40,735 bases of DNA from positions 1-40,735 of IMG/VR virus record IMGVR_UViG_3300025949_000010; one strand, given 5' to 3'. The translations under genes were made by a program, and so were the position numbers. Source of the DNA: a virus. This document shows positions 21,963-31,036 of this stretch, one piece after another. Position 1 is the first letter of the stretch. Each line of letters starts with the position of its first letter. The notes beneath the pieces were generated by a model, which saw only the letters and a program-made list of their open reading frames with translations, ran no database searches and had not been told where the DNA came from.

Positions 21963-22892
21963 ATGGTAGCCAAGCTAATGCTAGAGATTGCCGCGCCGAC
22001 TCGCACCGGCGTGGAGATGGCCTCACCGTTCAACGCGGCGGCGTCGTCGCACATCGGCATCGCGCAGCTCTCGGCGATGTTCGCTGAGATCGACGCGGGC
22101 CTGATGCCGGCGGTGGTGCGCTTCTCCATCGATGACTCGGTGGGCGTCGCTGCAAGCCAAACGGTGGCTTTCAGTTTCTCCAATCTCATCGCTGGAGATG
22201 CGTTCATCATCGTCGGGCCTACGGGCCAGTCGTACACCTACACAGGCCAGACTGGTGCGGTGACGCTTGGGGACCCGACGTTCCAGATCGTGACCTCGGA
22301 CACGGCTACGGGCGCGTCTGTGGCCGCTCAGGTCAACGCCGACCCCCGCCTGTCGGGCATCATGACGGCGAACAACTCGACCGGAACCGTGACGTTCACG
22401 ATGCTCGCCAAGGGCAGCGTGGGCAACACGTGGAAGGTGTTCAAGCGGGTCACGACCGCTGGAGCCATGACGGTGGGCGGCCTCGCCTTCGCGGGCGGCA
22501 AGGACGGTGGGCAGCTCCAGTCGCTGACGCTGACGCTCTCGGGCGTCATCGCCAACAACGAAACGCTGACCATCGGCTCTATCGTGCTGACGGGCAAGTC
22601 TGCGGCACCCTCGGGCGAGTCGCAGTTCTTGTGCAACGTCTCCGCAGCGGCAGATGGCGCGGCGCTGGTCGCGTGCATCAACGCGCACTCCAAGCTCAAG
22701 GGTCTCGTGGCCGCGAGTGGTGGCGCCACGGTGACGATGACCTACCAGGAGGGCGGTCGGGTGGGCGCTCTGGTGACGATCTCCAAGGTCATCACCAACG
22801 GGACGCTTAGCGCGGCATCCTTCGCTCCGAGCACCACGGACACGTGGGCGGCCTCGGTCATCCAGTACGCGATTGGAGCGACGGCGACATGA
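21963..22892 (+). CDS. Head-associated protein with duplicated beta domain
   Basis: A 309-residue protein rich in Ser, Thr, Ala and Gly. Two similar beta units follow a 50-residue N-terminus. Copy one includes TATGASVAAQVNADPRLSGI then NNSTGTVTFTMLAKGSVGNT; copy two includes AAADGAALVACINAHSKLKG then GGATVTMTYQEGGRVGALV. This fold pattern is seen in phage surface and tail proteins. The place right after coat suggests a head decoration protein or head fibre. I cannot tell which. Confidence 0.7.
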   Translation: MVAKLMLEIAAPTRTGVEMASPFNAAASSHIGIAQLSAMFAEIDAGLMPAVVRFSIDDSVGVAASQTVAFSFSNLIAGDAFIIVGPTGQSYTYTGQTGAVTLGDPTFQIVTSDTATGASVAAQVNADPRLSGIMTANNSTGTVTFTMLAKGSVGNTWKVFKRVTTAGAMTVGGLAFAGGKDGGQLQSLTLTLSGVIANNETLTIGSIVLTGKSAAPSGESQFLCNVSAAADGAALVACINAHSKLKGLVAASGGATVTMTYQEGGRVGALVTISKVITNGTLSAASFAPSTTDTWAASVIQYAIGATAT

Positions 22893-23212
22893 TGCGACCC
22901 ATGGACGACGATCCAGAGATGGCAGCGCTGGCCCAGATGGGAGACCAGATGGGTCGGGGTCGCTTCATGGATGCCCTGCCGCCTGAGGAGCAGGACGCCA
23001 TCCGCATCATCATCAGCCCTGACGGCTCGGTCCAGGTCGAGGGCGGTGAGAGCGTCACGCCCGGCGAGGAAGAGGGCCAGGAGATGGCCACTGGAGCCGG
23101 AGGGCCGAACGCCATCCGCTCTGCTGCGGGGATGGACGTCGAAGGCGACGAGCCCGATTCCCTAAACATCGACATGGACGAAACGGAGCTGCCGCCCCTG
23201 CGCAGCCGGTAA
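22889..23212 (+). CDS. Acidic hypothetical virion-region protein
   Basis: A 107-residue, strongly acidic protein (MMRPMDDDPEMAALAQMGDQ; VTPGEEEGQEMATGAGG; DEPDSLNIDMDETELPP). It looks largely disordered apart from an IRIIISPDGSVQVEGG strand pair. ATG 22889 overlaps the previous stop. Acidic proteins here may be assembly helpers or internal head proteins; no family is recognised. Confidence 0.65.
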   Translation: MMRPMDDDPEMAALAQMGDQMGRGRFMDALPPEEQDAIRIIISPDGSVQVEGGESVTPGEEEGQEMATGAGGPNAIRSAAGMDVEGDEPDSLNIDMDETELPPLRSR

Positions 23213-23223
23213 CACGATAGGCC

Positions 23224-24210
23224 ATGGCGTACACGACCACAGACCTCGTCACCGCGGTCCGACGCCTGGCCTACCTTCCAGACGCCTCGGACATCACCGA
23301 TGTAGAGATCCTCGCTCGAGCGGACGAGGAAATGGCGACCATCATCGCCGACGCTGTGAAAGCGGGTCGCGAAGGCTTCTGGCTGACGTCGGAGGACACG
23401 CCGCTAGTCCCCAGCCAGACGGCCTACGCGATTCCCCGTCGTGCTCTCGGGCGCGGCGTGGTCGGCGTGGGCATGGTCAACTCGGATGGGACGTTCTTCA
23501 CCATCCCGCAGATCGACCCGGTCACGGGGTGGAACGGCCGCACCGTCACCATCAACAGCTACTGCTACAGCTTCCAGGCTGACAAGATCGTCTTCCCAAC
23601 GGCCCCGCCGTCCGGCTACAGCCTTCGAGTCCTGTACCTTCGTCGGCCGTCGCAGCTCGTCCCCATCTCGGACGCTGGGCAGATTGGCCGCGCCGTGGAC
23701 GCTGTGACGATCCAGACGTTCACCAAGCCGGCGTTCACTCAGATCGACATCCTAGACCCGACGCGCTTCGTCGGGCTCTACGCTGACATCGTGCGGGGCG
23801 ATGCCCCGTTCGACCTGTCTTACGTGGACCTGATCGTGACGGGCGTGACTGGGTCCTCCAGCCCGTTCGTGGTGGCGCTCTCGGCCACGACGCCCGTCGA
23901 CCCTACAGCGATCGCCGATTACACGGTCATCCAGAACGACCGCGTAGACTACCTCTGTGCGCGCGACCAGACGGTCTACCCGGCGGTTCCCGTCGAGCTA
24001 CAGCCGGTTCTAGAGGCCGCCACTGCCGTCCGCATCGCGGAGAGCATTCGTGACAGCGAGGCCGCTGCGATGGCCCAGCAGACGCTAGCAGCCCGCCGAC
24101 GCGCCGCCGTGGACATCCTGGAGCCTCGCAACGAGGAGGGCTCACGGCCCATCGTCAGGTCACGGAGCCCACTTCGCCAGACCTTCGGCATCGGTAGGCG
24201 TTGGCGGTGA
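23224..24210 (+). CDS. Head-to-tail adaptor (P22 gp4-like role)
   Basis: A 328-residue protein. The helical N-terminus (TTDLVTAVRRLAYLPDASDI, DVEILARADEEMATIIADAV) and C-terminal helices (LQPVLEAATAVRIAESIRD; AAAMAQQTLAARRRAAVDIL) flank a beta insert. That helix-strand-helix layout fits portal-binding adaptors (P22 gp4, T7 gp11 group). It lies just before the large tail-hub gene, where such adaptors are found. The identity is inferred from context and secondary structure. Confidence 0.65.
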   Translation: MAYTTTDLVTAVRRLAYLPDASDITDVEILARADEEMATIIADAVKAGREGFWLTSEDTPLVPSQTAYAIPRRALGRGVVGVGMVNSDGTFFTIPQIDPVTGWNGRTVTINSYCYSFQADKIVFPTAPPSGYSLRVLYLRRPSQLVPISDAGQIGRAVDAVTIQTFTKPAFTQIDILDPTRFVGLYADIVRGDAPFDLSYVDLIVTGVTGSSSPFVVALSATTPVDPTAIADYTVIQNDRVDYLCARDQTVYPAVPVELQPVLEAATAVRIAESIRDSEAAAMAQQTLAARRRAAVDILEPRNEEGSRPIVRSRSPLRQTFGIGRRWR

Positions 24211-27200
24211 GTGTCGTATCGAAGTTGGACGTCAAGGGGCTGGCCCGGGACCCCTCTGCGTTCGTGGCCGACTCGGCGGGGCTTCTTCGCCGTGCGGAGA
24301 ACGTCGTTCTTCGTTCGGAGGGCGTGGCAGAGAGCCGGCCGAACTTCGACCTCCTCCGCGAGGACACGGCGAGCGACACGTACCCCCGCAGCCTCTACGA
24401 GTTCAAGGGTAGCGTCTATTCGGTGGAGTCGGACGGCGACTTCTTGACGTGGAAGCTCAAGAACGAGCTTGGCGCCATGACGCCGCCAGAGACCAACGCC
24501 TTCCACCCGCCGAACTACGACCCGGACGAGACCTCGTTCGCACAGGCACGTGGCAACCTGTACCTTTCCGGGCTCCTTGGCACCATCGCCGTCGAATCGC
24601 GCGAAGCCAACCCGCGGTTCAGCGGCTCCGAGATGGTGTTCGTTACCGACTACGCGCAGCCATCGACTAGTGCAAAGGCGTGGGGCTCCAACTACTCCGG
24701 CCCCAGGTTCAACACTGGTGTTTCGAGCTACGTCTACAGGTTCGTCTACGTCAAGAAGGACTCGAATGGCTACATCCGTCGCAGCCCGCCCACGGCGCCG
24801 TTTTGCTTTAGCAAAGTGACGGATTCGCCAGTGTTCGGGTCTGGTACGCGAATGTACCTCCCGTCCTATGCCCAAGCTGGTGATCAGGTGGAGTACTACC
24901 GCTCCATCTCGGTAGTCGGGCAGTCCCCGCGGACGGATTGCTATCTGAGCGTCACCTACACCGTGCTTAGCGCGGATGTGGTCGCTGGCTACTTCAAGCC
25001 ACCTTCCGACACGACGCCCGACAACGAGTTGGGCGCCGAGTTGTACACCAACACCACGCAGACCGGCGAGGCATCCGAGAAGTACCCGCCGCCGGTCGCG
25101 CGGCATCTCGCATGGTGGTCCCGATGCATGTGGTACGGGGGCACGATCGAGAAGTCTCGCATCTCCCTCGACCTGCGTAACCTGTTCCGAGCCGGTGTGG
25201 TTGACCACATCGTCGACAACGGCGACGGCGGTCTCGACATGACGACGGTCAGCGGTACGAACGCAGTCACCGTCGCGGACACCACGCAGTGGAAGGTGGG
25301 CCAGTACCTCACGCTTGAGCCCAAGTTCGGCCCAGCCGTGGCCGACGCTACGTTCCCAGCGCTCACGTACATCACGAACATCTCCGGCGCGACCACCATG
25401 GACATCAGCGCCAACGCGTTGGCGTCTGGGACGGTGCACGTGTGGACGATGAATCCGTTTGCTCCCACGGGCCTCATCGGCGAGTTCGCCGGAGCCGGGA
25501 CGTACACGAGCGGCTCTCCCACTGTGACCGGCCTGGCTGACACCCGGGGATACCGAGCCGGCATGTACTGGACCGATTCGAGCAGCGGCCCGACGGTGGC
25601 GGGCGCCAAGGTCCCCGCGGGCACTAAGATCCTCAACGTCGCGTCGCCGACTTCGATCACGATGACGAAGAACGCGCTCGCGTCCGGCTCTTCTTCGGCG
25701 AACGTGGGGGACATCCTCACCATCACCAGGGATAGCGACGCGCGCGACTTCTACGCCTGGGGTCTGATGTCGGGCCTCGGTTCGCCCGATGATGACACGA
25801 CGATTGGCCTGTCTATCGTGCGCCCTTGGGCCACCCCGCGGCGGTGTTTCGGCGTGGCCTCTCCGAAGTGCCGATCGCTCGCGTTCCAGGTGACGATCTC
25901 CAACCTCGTCGAGGCCATCAACTACGAGACGCAAGCCGCCGGAACCCCATTCGTGCACGCTATCGCCACCGGCATCGTGGTCGGCGGTGTGGCGAGAAGG
26001 ACCAATCCGACCGACGACTATGGCAACCCGGAGCCCATCACCTCCGCGGCAACCGGTCTCACGCTGGAGAGCACTGGTGGCGCCCTCACGTCGATTCAGG
26101 TCGACTGCACCGCACCAGCCTCGTTCACGCCTACACCCACAGCGCTGCTCTCGGACTTCCCCGTGCGCCCGAACCGCGTTTGGTTCTCCGACCTGGACGA
26201 GCCGGAGTCGGTGCCGGTCGTCAACTTCATTGACGTGGGTCTCTTGGATGAGCCGATCCAGTCGCTCGTCACCCTGCGAAACTGTCTCTTGGTCTTCAAG
26301 ACCGATGGTCTGTGGCGCATCACCGGGTCCGGTCCTTCGTCGTGGACGGTGGAGCAGGTAGACACCACCCTCAGGCTGGTCAACCCGCAGTCGGTGGCGG
26401 TGATGAACGGCATTGCATACGCGTGGTGCGATCGTGGCTTCTTCCAGGTCGACGAGTCGTCCGCCACCAGCCTCAGCGCAAACGCCATCGACGTGGAGCT
26501 GCGGACGGCGGCGGCCTTCGTGCTCAACCAGGCCCGTTCGCATGGCGTGTTCGTCGCGACCCACCGTCAACGTAACTTCGTCATCCTCGGGGTGCCGTCT
26601 GGCGACCTCGCCGACTGCTGCGCGAAGGTCTATTGCTTCTCGGTAACCACGGGGCAGTGGTCGGAGTGGCCCGTAGCGTGGAACACGGCCTGCTCGGCGT
26701 TCTACGGGGACAAGATCTACGTGGCCCGGAACGAGCAAACCATTGGCGCCGTGGTCGCGGTCGCCTCCGAGATTCGGGAGAGCATCGACCCGCGCGGGTA
26801 TGACCGAGAATACGGCCCGCTGACGGCGAGCTACGCCAGCGGAGCGCTCACGGCCACGATCACCACCGTCCACGCTGGCTCGTGGATTCCGGCGATTGGC
26901 GACTTCCTCGGCGTCCTCGTGGGCGACACCACGGCATGGCGTCGCATCCTCGATGTGACGCTTGTCAGCACGACATACACGTTGACGCTTGAGGCCGGTG
27001 TCACCGGTGCCTCCACGAGCATCTCCGCGCGCGAGGGAGCGGTGCTCAAGCTGGAGTGGCATCCAGAGACTCCAAGCGGGGCACCGGTTGGCTCTGTGTG
27101 TCGTGAGCTACAGCCGCAGGTCGATCTACGAGACGGAGCGCAGACGACGGACGTGACCATCCCTCGGCATGTGGGCGGTGGGTCGTCTGAGTTGTCCCCG

Positions 27201-27389
27201 ACGCTCTACACGAACGTCTCAAACAAGGACCGTCTGCTGTCGATCCAACCGCTGCGGTTCGGAACGAGCCGGCAGATCGCACGGGCCGCCAATCTCGCTC
27301 CGTACCTGGAGACCTCCGACATCTTCCCGATTCGCGTCCTAGGCATGTCTCAGGTGTTCGAAGGCACCAGCGAGAAGACGACGCGATGA
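24207..27389 (+). CDS. Large tail hub / DNA-stabilisation protein (P22 gp10-like role)
   Basis: A 1060-residue beta-rich protein. GTG 24207 overlaps the previous TGA; TTG 24201 is less likely. It opens MSVVSKLDVKGLARDPSAFV, followed by LRRAENVVLRSEGVAESRPN, a start much like podoviral tail-hub proteins ('...NVVIDRPGVLEPRPG...'). Propeller-like repeats follow (RNCLLVFKTDGLWRITGSGP, SSWTVEQVDTT, MNGIAYAWCDRGFFQVDESS). A middle insert carries two similar beta units (VSGTNAVTVADTTQWKVGQY versus GAGTYTSGSPTVTGLADTRG). It probably plugs the portal channel and holds fibres. It is much longer than P22 gp10. Confidence 0.7.
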   Translation: MSVVSKLDVKGLARDPSAFVADSAGLLRRAENVVLRSEGVAESRPNFDLLREDTASDTYPRSLYEFKGSVYSVESDGDFLTWKLKNELGAMTPPETNAFHPPNYDPDETSFAQARGNLYLSGLLGTIAVESREANPRFSGSEMVFVTDYAQPSTSAKAWGSNYSGPRFNTGVSSYVYRFVYVKKDSNGYIRRSPPTAPFCFSKVTDSPVFGSGTRMYLPSYAQAGDQVEYYRSISVVGQSPRTDCYLSVTYTVLSADVVAGYFKPPSDTTPDNELGAELYTNTTQTGEASEKYPPPVARHLAWWSRCMWYGGTIEKSRISLDLRNLFRAGVVDHIVDNGDGGLDMTTVSGTNAVTVADTTQWKVGQYLTLEPKFGPAVADATFPALTYITNISGATTMDISANALASGTVHVWTMNPFAPTGLIGEFAGAGTYTSGSPTVTGLADTRGYRAGMYWTDSSSGPTVAGAKVPAGTKILNVASPTSITMTKNALASGSSSANVGDILTITRDSDARDFYAWGLMSGLGSPDDDTTIGLSIVRPWATPRRCFGVASPKCRSLAFQVTISNLVEAINYETQAAGTPFVHAIATGIVVGGVARRTNPTDDYGNPEPITSAATGLTLESTGGALTSIQVDCTAPASFTPTPTALLSDFPVRPNRVWFSDLDEPESVPVVNFIDVGLLDEPIQSLVTLRNCLLVFKTDGLWRITGSGPSSWTVEQVDTTLRLVNPQSVAVMNGIAYAWCDRGFFQVDESSATSLSANAIDVELRTAAAFVLNQARSHGVFVATHRQRNFVILGVPSGDLADCCAKVYCFSVTTGQWSEWPVAWNTACSAFYGDKIYVARNEQTIGAVVAVASEIRESIDPRGYDREYGPLTASYASGALTATITTVHAGSWIPAIGDFLGVLVGDTTAWRRILDVTLVSTTYTLTLEAGVTGASTSISAREGAVLKLEWHPETPSGAPVGSVCRELQPQVDLRDGAQTTDVTIPRHVGGGSSELSPTLYTNVSNKDRLLSIQPLRFGTSRQIARAANLAPYLETSDIFPIRVLGMSQVFEGTSEKTTR

Positions 27390-27730
27390 GGCTCATTGAA
27401 GCCAAGAAGGTCTTGACGCAGACCCAACAGGAGTACTTCGACTCCCTGGAAGCCATCATCAACGGCGGGTTTTCGTTCACTGATCAGATCGCCAAGCCGT
27501 TGACGTTCACATGGAACAGTGACACGACCCCCAGCGTACTGACGCAGGGCCGGACCCGACCGCTCACCGTGCTCATTCTAGCGGCGGTAGACCCGACCGA
27601 CACCGCCACCACCATGAGCGGCCTTCCGTGCTCGTGGACGTGGGACGCTGGCAAGGTCCGCATTGTCAGCGTCGTGGGCCTCACCGATAGCACGGACTAT
27701 CAGTTGACCATCCTTCCGGTGATGTCGTGA
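27386..27730 (+). CDS. Small tail-region protein
   Basis: A 114-residue protein with a short N-terminal helix ([20 protein letters not shown]) and a beta-sandwich-like body ([40 protein letters not shown]). It overlaps its neighbours by four bases on both sides and lies between the tail hub and the collagen-like fibre, so it is probably a tail component or fibre adaptor. No family is recognised. Confidence 0.65.
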   Translation: MRLIEAKKVLTQTQQEYFDSLEAIINGGFSFTDQIAKPLTFTWNSDTTPSVLTQGRTRPLTVLILAAVDPTDTATTMSGLPCSWTWDAGKVRIVSVVGLTDSTDYQLTILPVMS

Positions 27731-28386
27731 GACTCCCGCGCCGTCTCCGGGATGTGCACGTGGCGGCCACCCCGCCCGACGGGAAGCCAATCCCACTGCC
27801 GTACGGGCCCCAAGGCCCGCAGGGGCCAGCCGGAGCCACCGGCGCGACAGGACCAACCGGACCGGCCGGCCCCACTGGCGCAACGGGTGCGACCGGCGCC
27901 AGTGGCGCACAGGGCCTGCAAGGCGCTACGGGGCCCCAGGGAGCCACAGGCGCCACCGGACCGGCCGGGCCGTCCCCGACGCTCGCCAGGTCCAACGCGA
28001 GCCCCACAACCGCCGCCCCGCTCGCCTCCGCGTCGCTCGCGGTCATGCCGGAGATGACGCTCACCATCACCACCCACGGCTTTGACGTTGTGGCCAACTT
28101 CTCTGCCACTCTGTCAATAGTCCCGCCTCTTCTGCTCGCCAACACGGCGGTGACGGTCCAACTGTACGTTGATGGGGTAGCGCAGCCCAAGACGCTCCGT
28201 ACCGCTAGCGTAACAGCAGCGGTTTCTACCGTGTCACTTGACGGCGATGTGGTAGCATTCTCGTCTCGTGTGACCGGATTGTCTGCAGGGTCCCACACGT
28301 TTGACGTTCGGTGGGTCAGGACTGGTACGGGTGCGGCGGCGTGCGTTGGCCTACAGCGCTCCTTTGACGTGATTGAGGTGCTCTGA
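27727..28386 (+). CDS. Collagen-like tail fibre protein
   Basis: A 219-residue protein. Residues 26-82 are about 19 uninterrupted Gly-X-Y triplets, rich in GPQ, GAT and GPA, which should form a collagen triple helix. The C-terminal 135 residues are a beta-rich head ([39 protein letters not shown]), probably the trimerising or receptor-binding knob. The N-terminal 25 residues are basic and likely bind the virion. GTG 27727 overlaps the previous stop. Collagen-like fibres occur in many tailed phages. Confidence 0.8.
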   Translation: MRLPRRLRDVHVAATPPDGKPIPLPYGPQGPQGPAGATGATGPTGPAGPTGATGATGASGAQGLQGATGPQGATGATGPAGPSPTLARSNASPTTAAPLASASLAVMPEMTLTITTHGFDVVANFSATLSIVPPLLLANTAVTVQLYVDGVAQPKTLRTASVTAAVSTVSLDGDVVAFSSRVTGLSAGSHTFDVRWVRTGTGAAACVGLQRSFDVIEVL

Positions 28387-29096
28387 TGCCTACCTACGGC
28401 TCCAACGGTAACTACTCGGCGTCGGACCAAGACTACGCCGTCTCGGATACCGACCAGACACTCTCTCAGATTCCGATCGTCAGTTGGCTCACCGGCGCCA
28501 AGGGCCGCGTGGACGCCGAACATGCTGCGGCGTCCGCGAATGCGAACCGCGGCTACTGGAACAACCTCGCGCCGCCCACCGCCGACGACCTCATGGGTGG
28601 TCAGGAGGGTCAGGATGCCCAAAGCGCCGCCCTCCAGCAGTTGCAGGCGTGGGGCTCTGGTGGTCTCACCGGGACCGATCGCGCCGGTCTCGAATCCATC
28701 CGCGGCCGAGATGCACAGGCCAGCGGAGCACAGCAGCGAGCATTGATGCAGCAAGCACAGGCCCGCGGTGTTGGCGGTGGCGGCCTCGACTATGCGACGC
28801 GCCAGCAGGCCTCACAAGCTGGTCAGCAGCAAGCGTCGGACGCGGAAGCACAGATGCTCCAGGGGGCCCAGCAGCGAGCGCTACAGGCGACGCAGGCACA
28901 GGGTCAGCTCGGTGGTCAGGTGCGTCAACAGAACGCGCAAGCTGTCCAGGGCGCCTACGAGGGCCAGACGCAGCGCGCAGCGGGCGCAACTGGTCAGTAC
29001 GGGACCGACGTGGGTAACCGCTTCAACCAATCGCAGTCGGACCAGAACCGCCAAGCGGGTCTCATCTCCGGCCTACTCTCGGACTTGGACATCTAA
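28386..29096 (+). CDS. Gln/Ala-rich virion protein, ejection protein 1 (P22 gp7 position)
   Basis: A 236-residue protein. After a polar N-terminus it is dominated by Gln/Ala/Gly helices (QSAALQQLQAWGSGGLTG; QQRALMQQAQARGVGGGGLD; QASQAGQQQASDAEAQMLQG). It overlaps the next gene by one base and is the first of three large consecutive virion genes. Size (P22 gp7 is about 230 residues), order and low complexity fit an internal protein ejected into the cell with the DNA. Identity is inferred from context. Confidence 0.65.
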   Translation: MPTYGSNGNYSASDQDYAVSDTDQTLSQIPIVSWLTGAKGRVDAEHAAASANANRGYWNNLAPPTADDLMGGQEGQDAQSAALQQLQAWGSGGLTGTDRAGLESIRGRDAQASGAQQRALMQQAQARGVGGGGLDYATRQQASQAGQQQASDAEAQMLQGAQQRALQATQAQGQLGGQVRQQNAQAVQGAYEGQTQRAAGATGQYGTDVGNRFNQSQSDQNRQAGLISGLLSDLDI

Positions 29097-31036
29097 TGAC
29101 CCCCGAAGAGCAAGCAGCGGAAGACGAGCGAGCGCGCGAGGCGGCCCTTCGGTCGCTGGCGACGATCGAGCCGGCAGCCGCGGAGGCGCGTGGTGCCAGG
29201 TTCGTCGAGAGCCCAGGCTTCCGCATCGAGGCTGGCGGCGGCATGTCCGAACTGGACGCGCCCGAGTCCGCCGATGCTGCCGCTGCCGCTGAGGTCGTGC
29301 CCGACACCGATGCATTGTCGGAGGCTGGCGCCTATCGCGAACCGAACGACGACCCACCCCCGGCGACGAGCGAGGCCGCCGACTACGGCGCAGCGGGCAT
29401 GCGGCAGATGCAGCATGCGATCGACGGTGGCGGGGCGGATGACCTCGGCGCACCACGCGAAATCCAGCCGCTTCGACGTGACGACGCGGAGCCGCTTGGC
29501 TCCGTCGCGCGCAGTGGTCCGAATGAGGGTCGCATGTTCGCGCCGAGCGGCGCGATTGAGACGCCAGAGCAACGCTTCGCCCGTCTTGGGGTTGGCGGCG
29601 ACTTCTCGCAAGCTCCGCCTTCTGACGCGTCGGGTATTGTCCGAGCACGTCTAGCGCCGTCTCCGGCCCCCGCGGCCCCTCCGCCTCCTCCCGCTGCGCA
29701 GCCTCAAGCGGCTGTCACCAAGCCCGCAGGTGGCGGCGTGACTGGCAACGAGCCTTCTCCGGCTCTTGATGCTGGCCTCCCCACGGAAGCAGACATCTCT
29801 GGTCGTAGAGCGACTGAGCCGATTGGACGTCTCGTCCACGGGCTGGCTTCCGGGCTCGCGATGGTGGCCGGTCATGGGCCTTTGTCGTCCTACGAGTCTC
29901 GCGCCGACCAGATGGAGCAGGAGCGCCGCCAGGGCATCCGCGAAGCTCTCCAGCGCAAGGGCGTCATGCGCGGCCAGGAGCAGCAGCAGGCCGCTACGTC
30001 TGCGCGCCAGGCTGTCCAGGACCAACTCGCTGAGCGTCGCGTGGCAGCGTTGGAGGAGTCCACGCCCGCCCGCGTCGAGCAGATGCGTGCTCAGACCGAA
30101 GCGACCAGAGCGTCAGCGGAACACACCCGCATGACCACGGAAGAGCTGCGTGGCGAAGTCCAGTTCAACGCGGCGACCCGAGAGCAGCGAGAAGACCCGG
30201 CCAGCCCCACGAGCGACGGCATGCGTCGGGCCGTGGAAGCTCGCCTAGCCCTCATGGGTCCCGCTGGGGACGACGAGCGTGAGGTGCTGGGCGACCTCGG
30301 TCAGTACAACGCCAACCAGCTACACGACATCCTCCCGTCGCTGATGCAGGGCGTGGGGCTCCGTGTCCGTGGTGCTGGTACGCCTCAGGCCCAGCGCACT
30401 TCTGGCAGCTCTCTGGCCGAGCAGTACGTAGAGCACAACGTGCCTGGCGCTGTGGATGTGGCGCACGCTCAAGCTCTCATCGACTCGCTTGGCGGCGACG
30501 ACTCGCCCCGGGCACAAGCCATCCTCGTCTCTAGAGCGAACGAAGAGAGCGCCGCGACTCCGAGCGGGGCGGCGCAGGCGAACGTGGCTGCGGCTGAGAC
30601 GAGCTTGGCATCGCTCCAGTCGGCGCTTTCGCGCTATGGCGACGACATCCCCGGCATTGGCCTTGTAGAGGGCTCTGTGCCGTCGCTGCTCCTTGGCCAG
30701 GAAGGTCGCGAAGTTCGGGCGATGGTTCGCGATCTGTCCGATAACTACCTCCGAATGGTGTCAGGCGCGGCTGTTCCAGAGCATGAGATCGACAACCTCG
30801 CCGCTCGCCTTGGCACCTACGACGAGCGCCAGTTCCGCACGGCAATCGGTCGGATGCAGAGCGAGTTGAGAGCCCGTCGCACCGGCACGTCTCGCCCACG
30901 GGCTGCGGCGGCACGCACCTCCGACGAGGCGCGAGAGTCTGACAGCGGCGCGCCCATCACGCTTACGCGTGGCGGTGTTAGCCGTAGCTTTCGGCCAGAG
31001 GACGAAGCGCGCGCACGTCGCGTAGGGTGGCAGTGA
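29096..31036 (+). CDS. Large internal virion protein, ejection protein 2 (P22 gp20 position)
   Basis: A 646-residue protein. Residues 1-230 are acidic to Pro/Ala-rich and mostly disordered. From about residue 230 it is helical with coiled coils (YESRADQMEQERRQGIREAL, QRKGVMRGQEQQQAATSARQ; ARVEQMRAQTEATRASAEHT). A compact region near 480-600 (AAETSLASLQSALSRYGDDI; LRMVSGAAVPEHEIDNLAAR) resembles the C-terminal part of podoviral internal proteins. It ends in a short basic tail. It probably helps build the DNA channel through the cell envelope. Confidence 0.65.
   Translation: MTPEEQAAEDERAREAALRSLATIEPAAAEARGARFVESPGFRIEAGGGMSELDAPESADAAAAAEVVPDTDALSEAGAYREPNDDPPPATSEAADYGAAGMRQMQHAIDGGGADDLGAPREIQPLRRDDAEPLGSVARSGPNEGRMFAPSGAIETPEQRFARLGVGGDFSQAPPSDASGIVRARLAPSPAPAAPPPPPAAQPQAAVTKPAGGGVTGNEPSPALDAGLPTEADISGRRATEPIGRLVHGLASGLAMVAGHGPLSSYESRADQMEQERRQGIREALQRKGVMRGQEQQQAATSARQAVQDQLAERRVAALEESTPARVEQMRAQTEATRASAEHTRMTTEELRGEVQFNAATREQREDPASPTSDGMRRAVEARLALMGPAGDDEREVLGDLGQYNANQLHDILPSLMQGVGLRVRGAGTPQAQRTSGSSLAEQYVEHNVPGAVDVAHAQALIDSLGGDDSPRAQAILVSRANEESAATPSGAAQANVAAAETSLASLQSALSRYGDDIPGIGLVEGSVPSLLLGQEGREVRAMVRDLSDNYLRMVSGAAVPEHEIDNLAARLGTYDERQFRTAIGRMQSELRARRTGTSRPRAAAARTSDEARESDSGAPITLTRGGVSRSFRPEDEARARRVGWQ

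Noticed and set aside
23976-27062. A very long open frame on the minus strand (about 1,000 codons) opposite the tail hub gene
   Set aside because: It is a shadow of GC-rich codon use in the + strand gene: its Arg-rich, low-quality product has no recognisable domain, and the + strand frames form a continuous overlap chain.
27727-28386. Collagen-like repeat as something unusual
   Set aside because: Gly-X-Y fibres are common in tailed phages and expected in this position.
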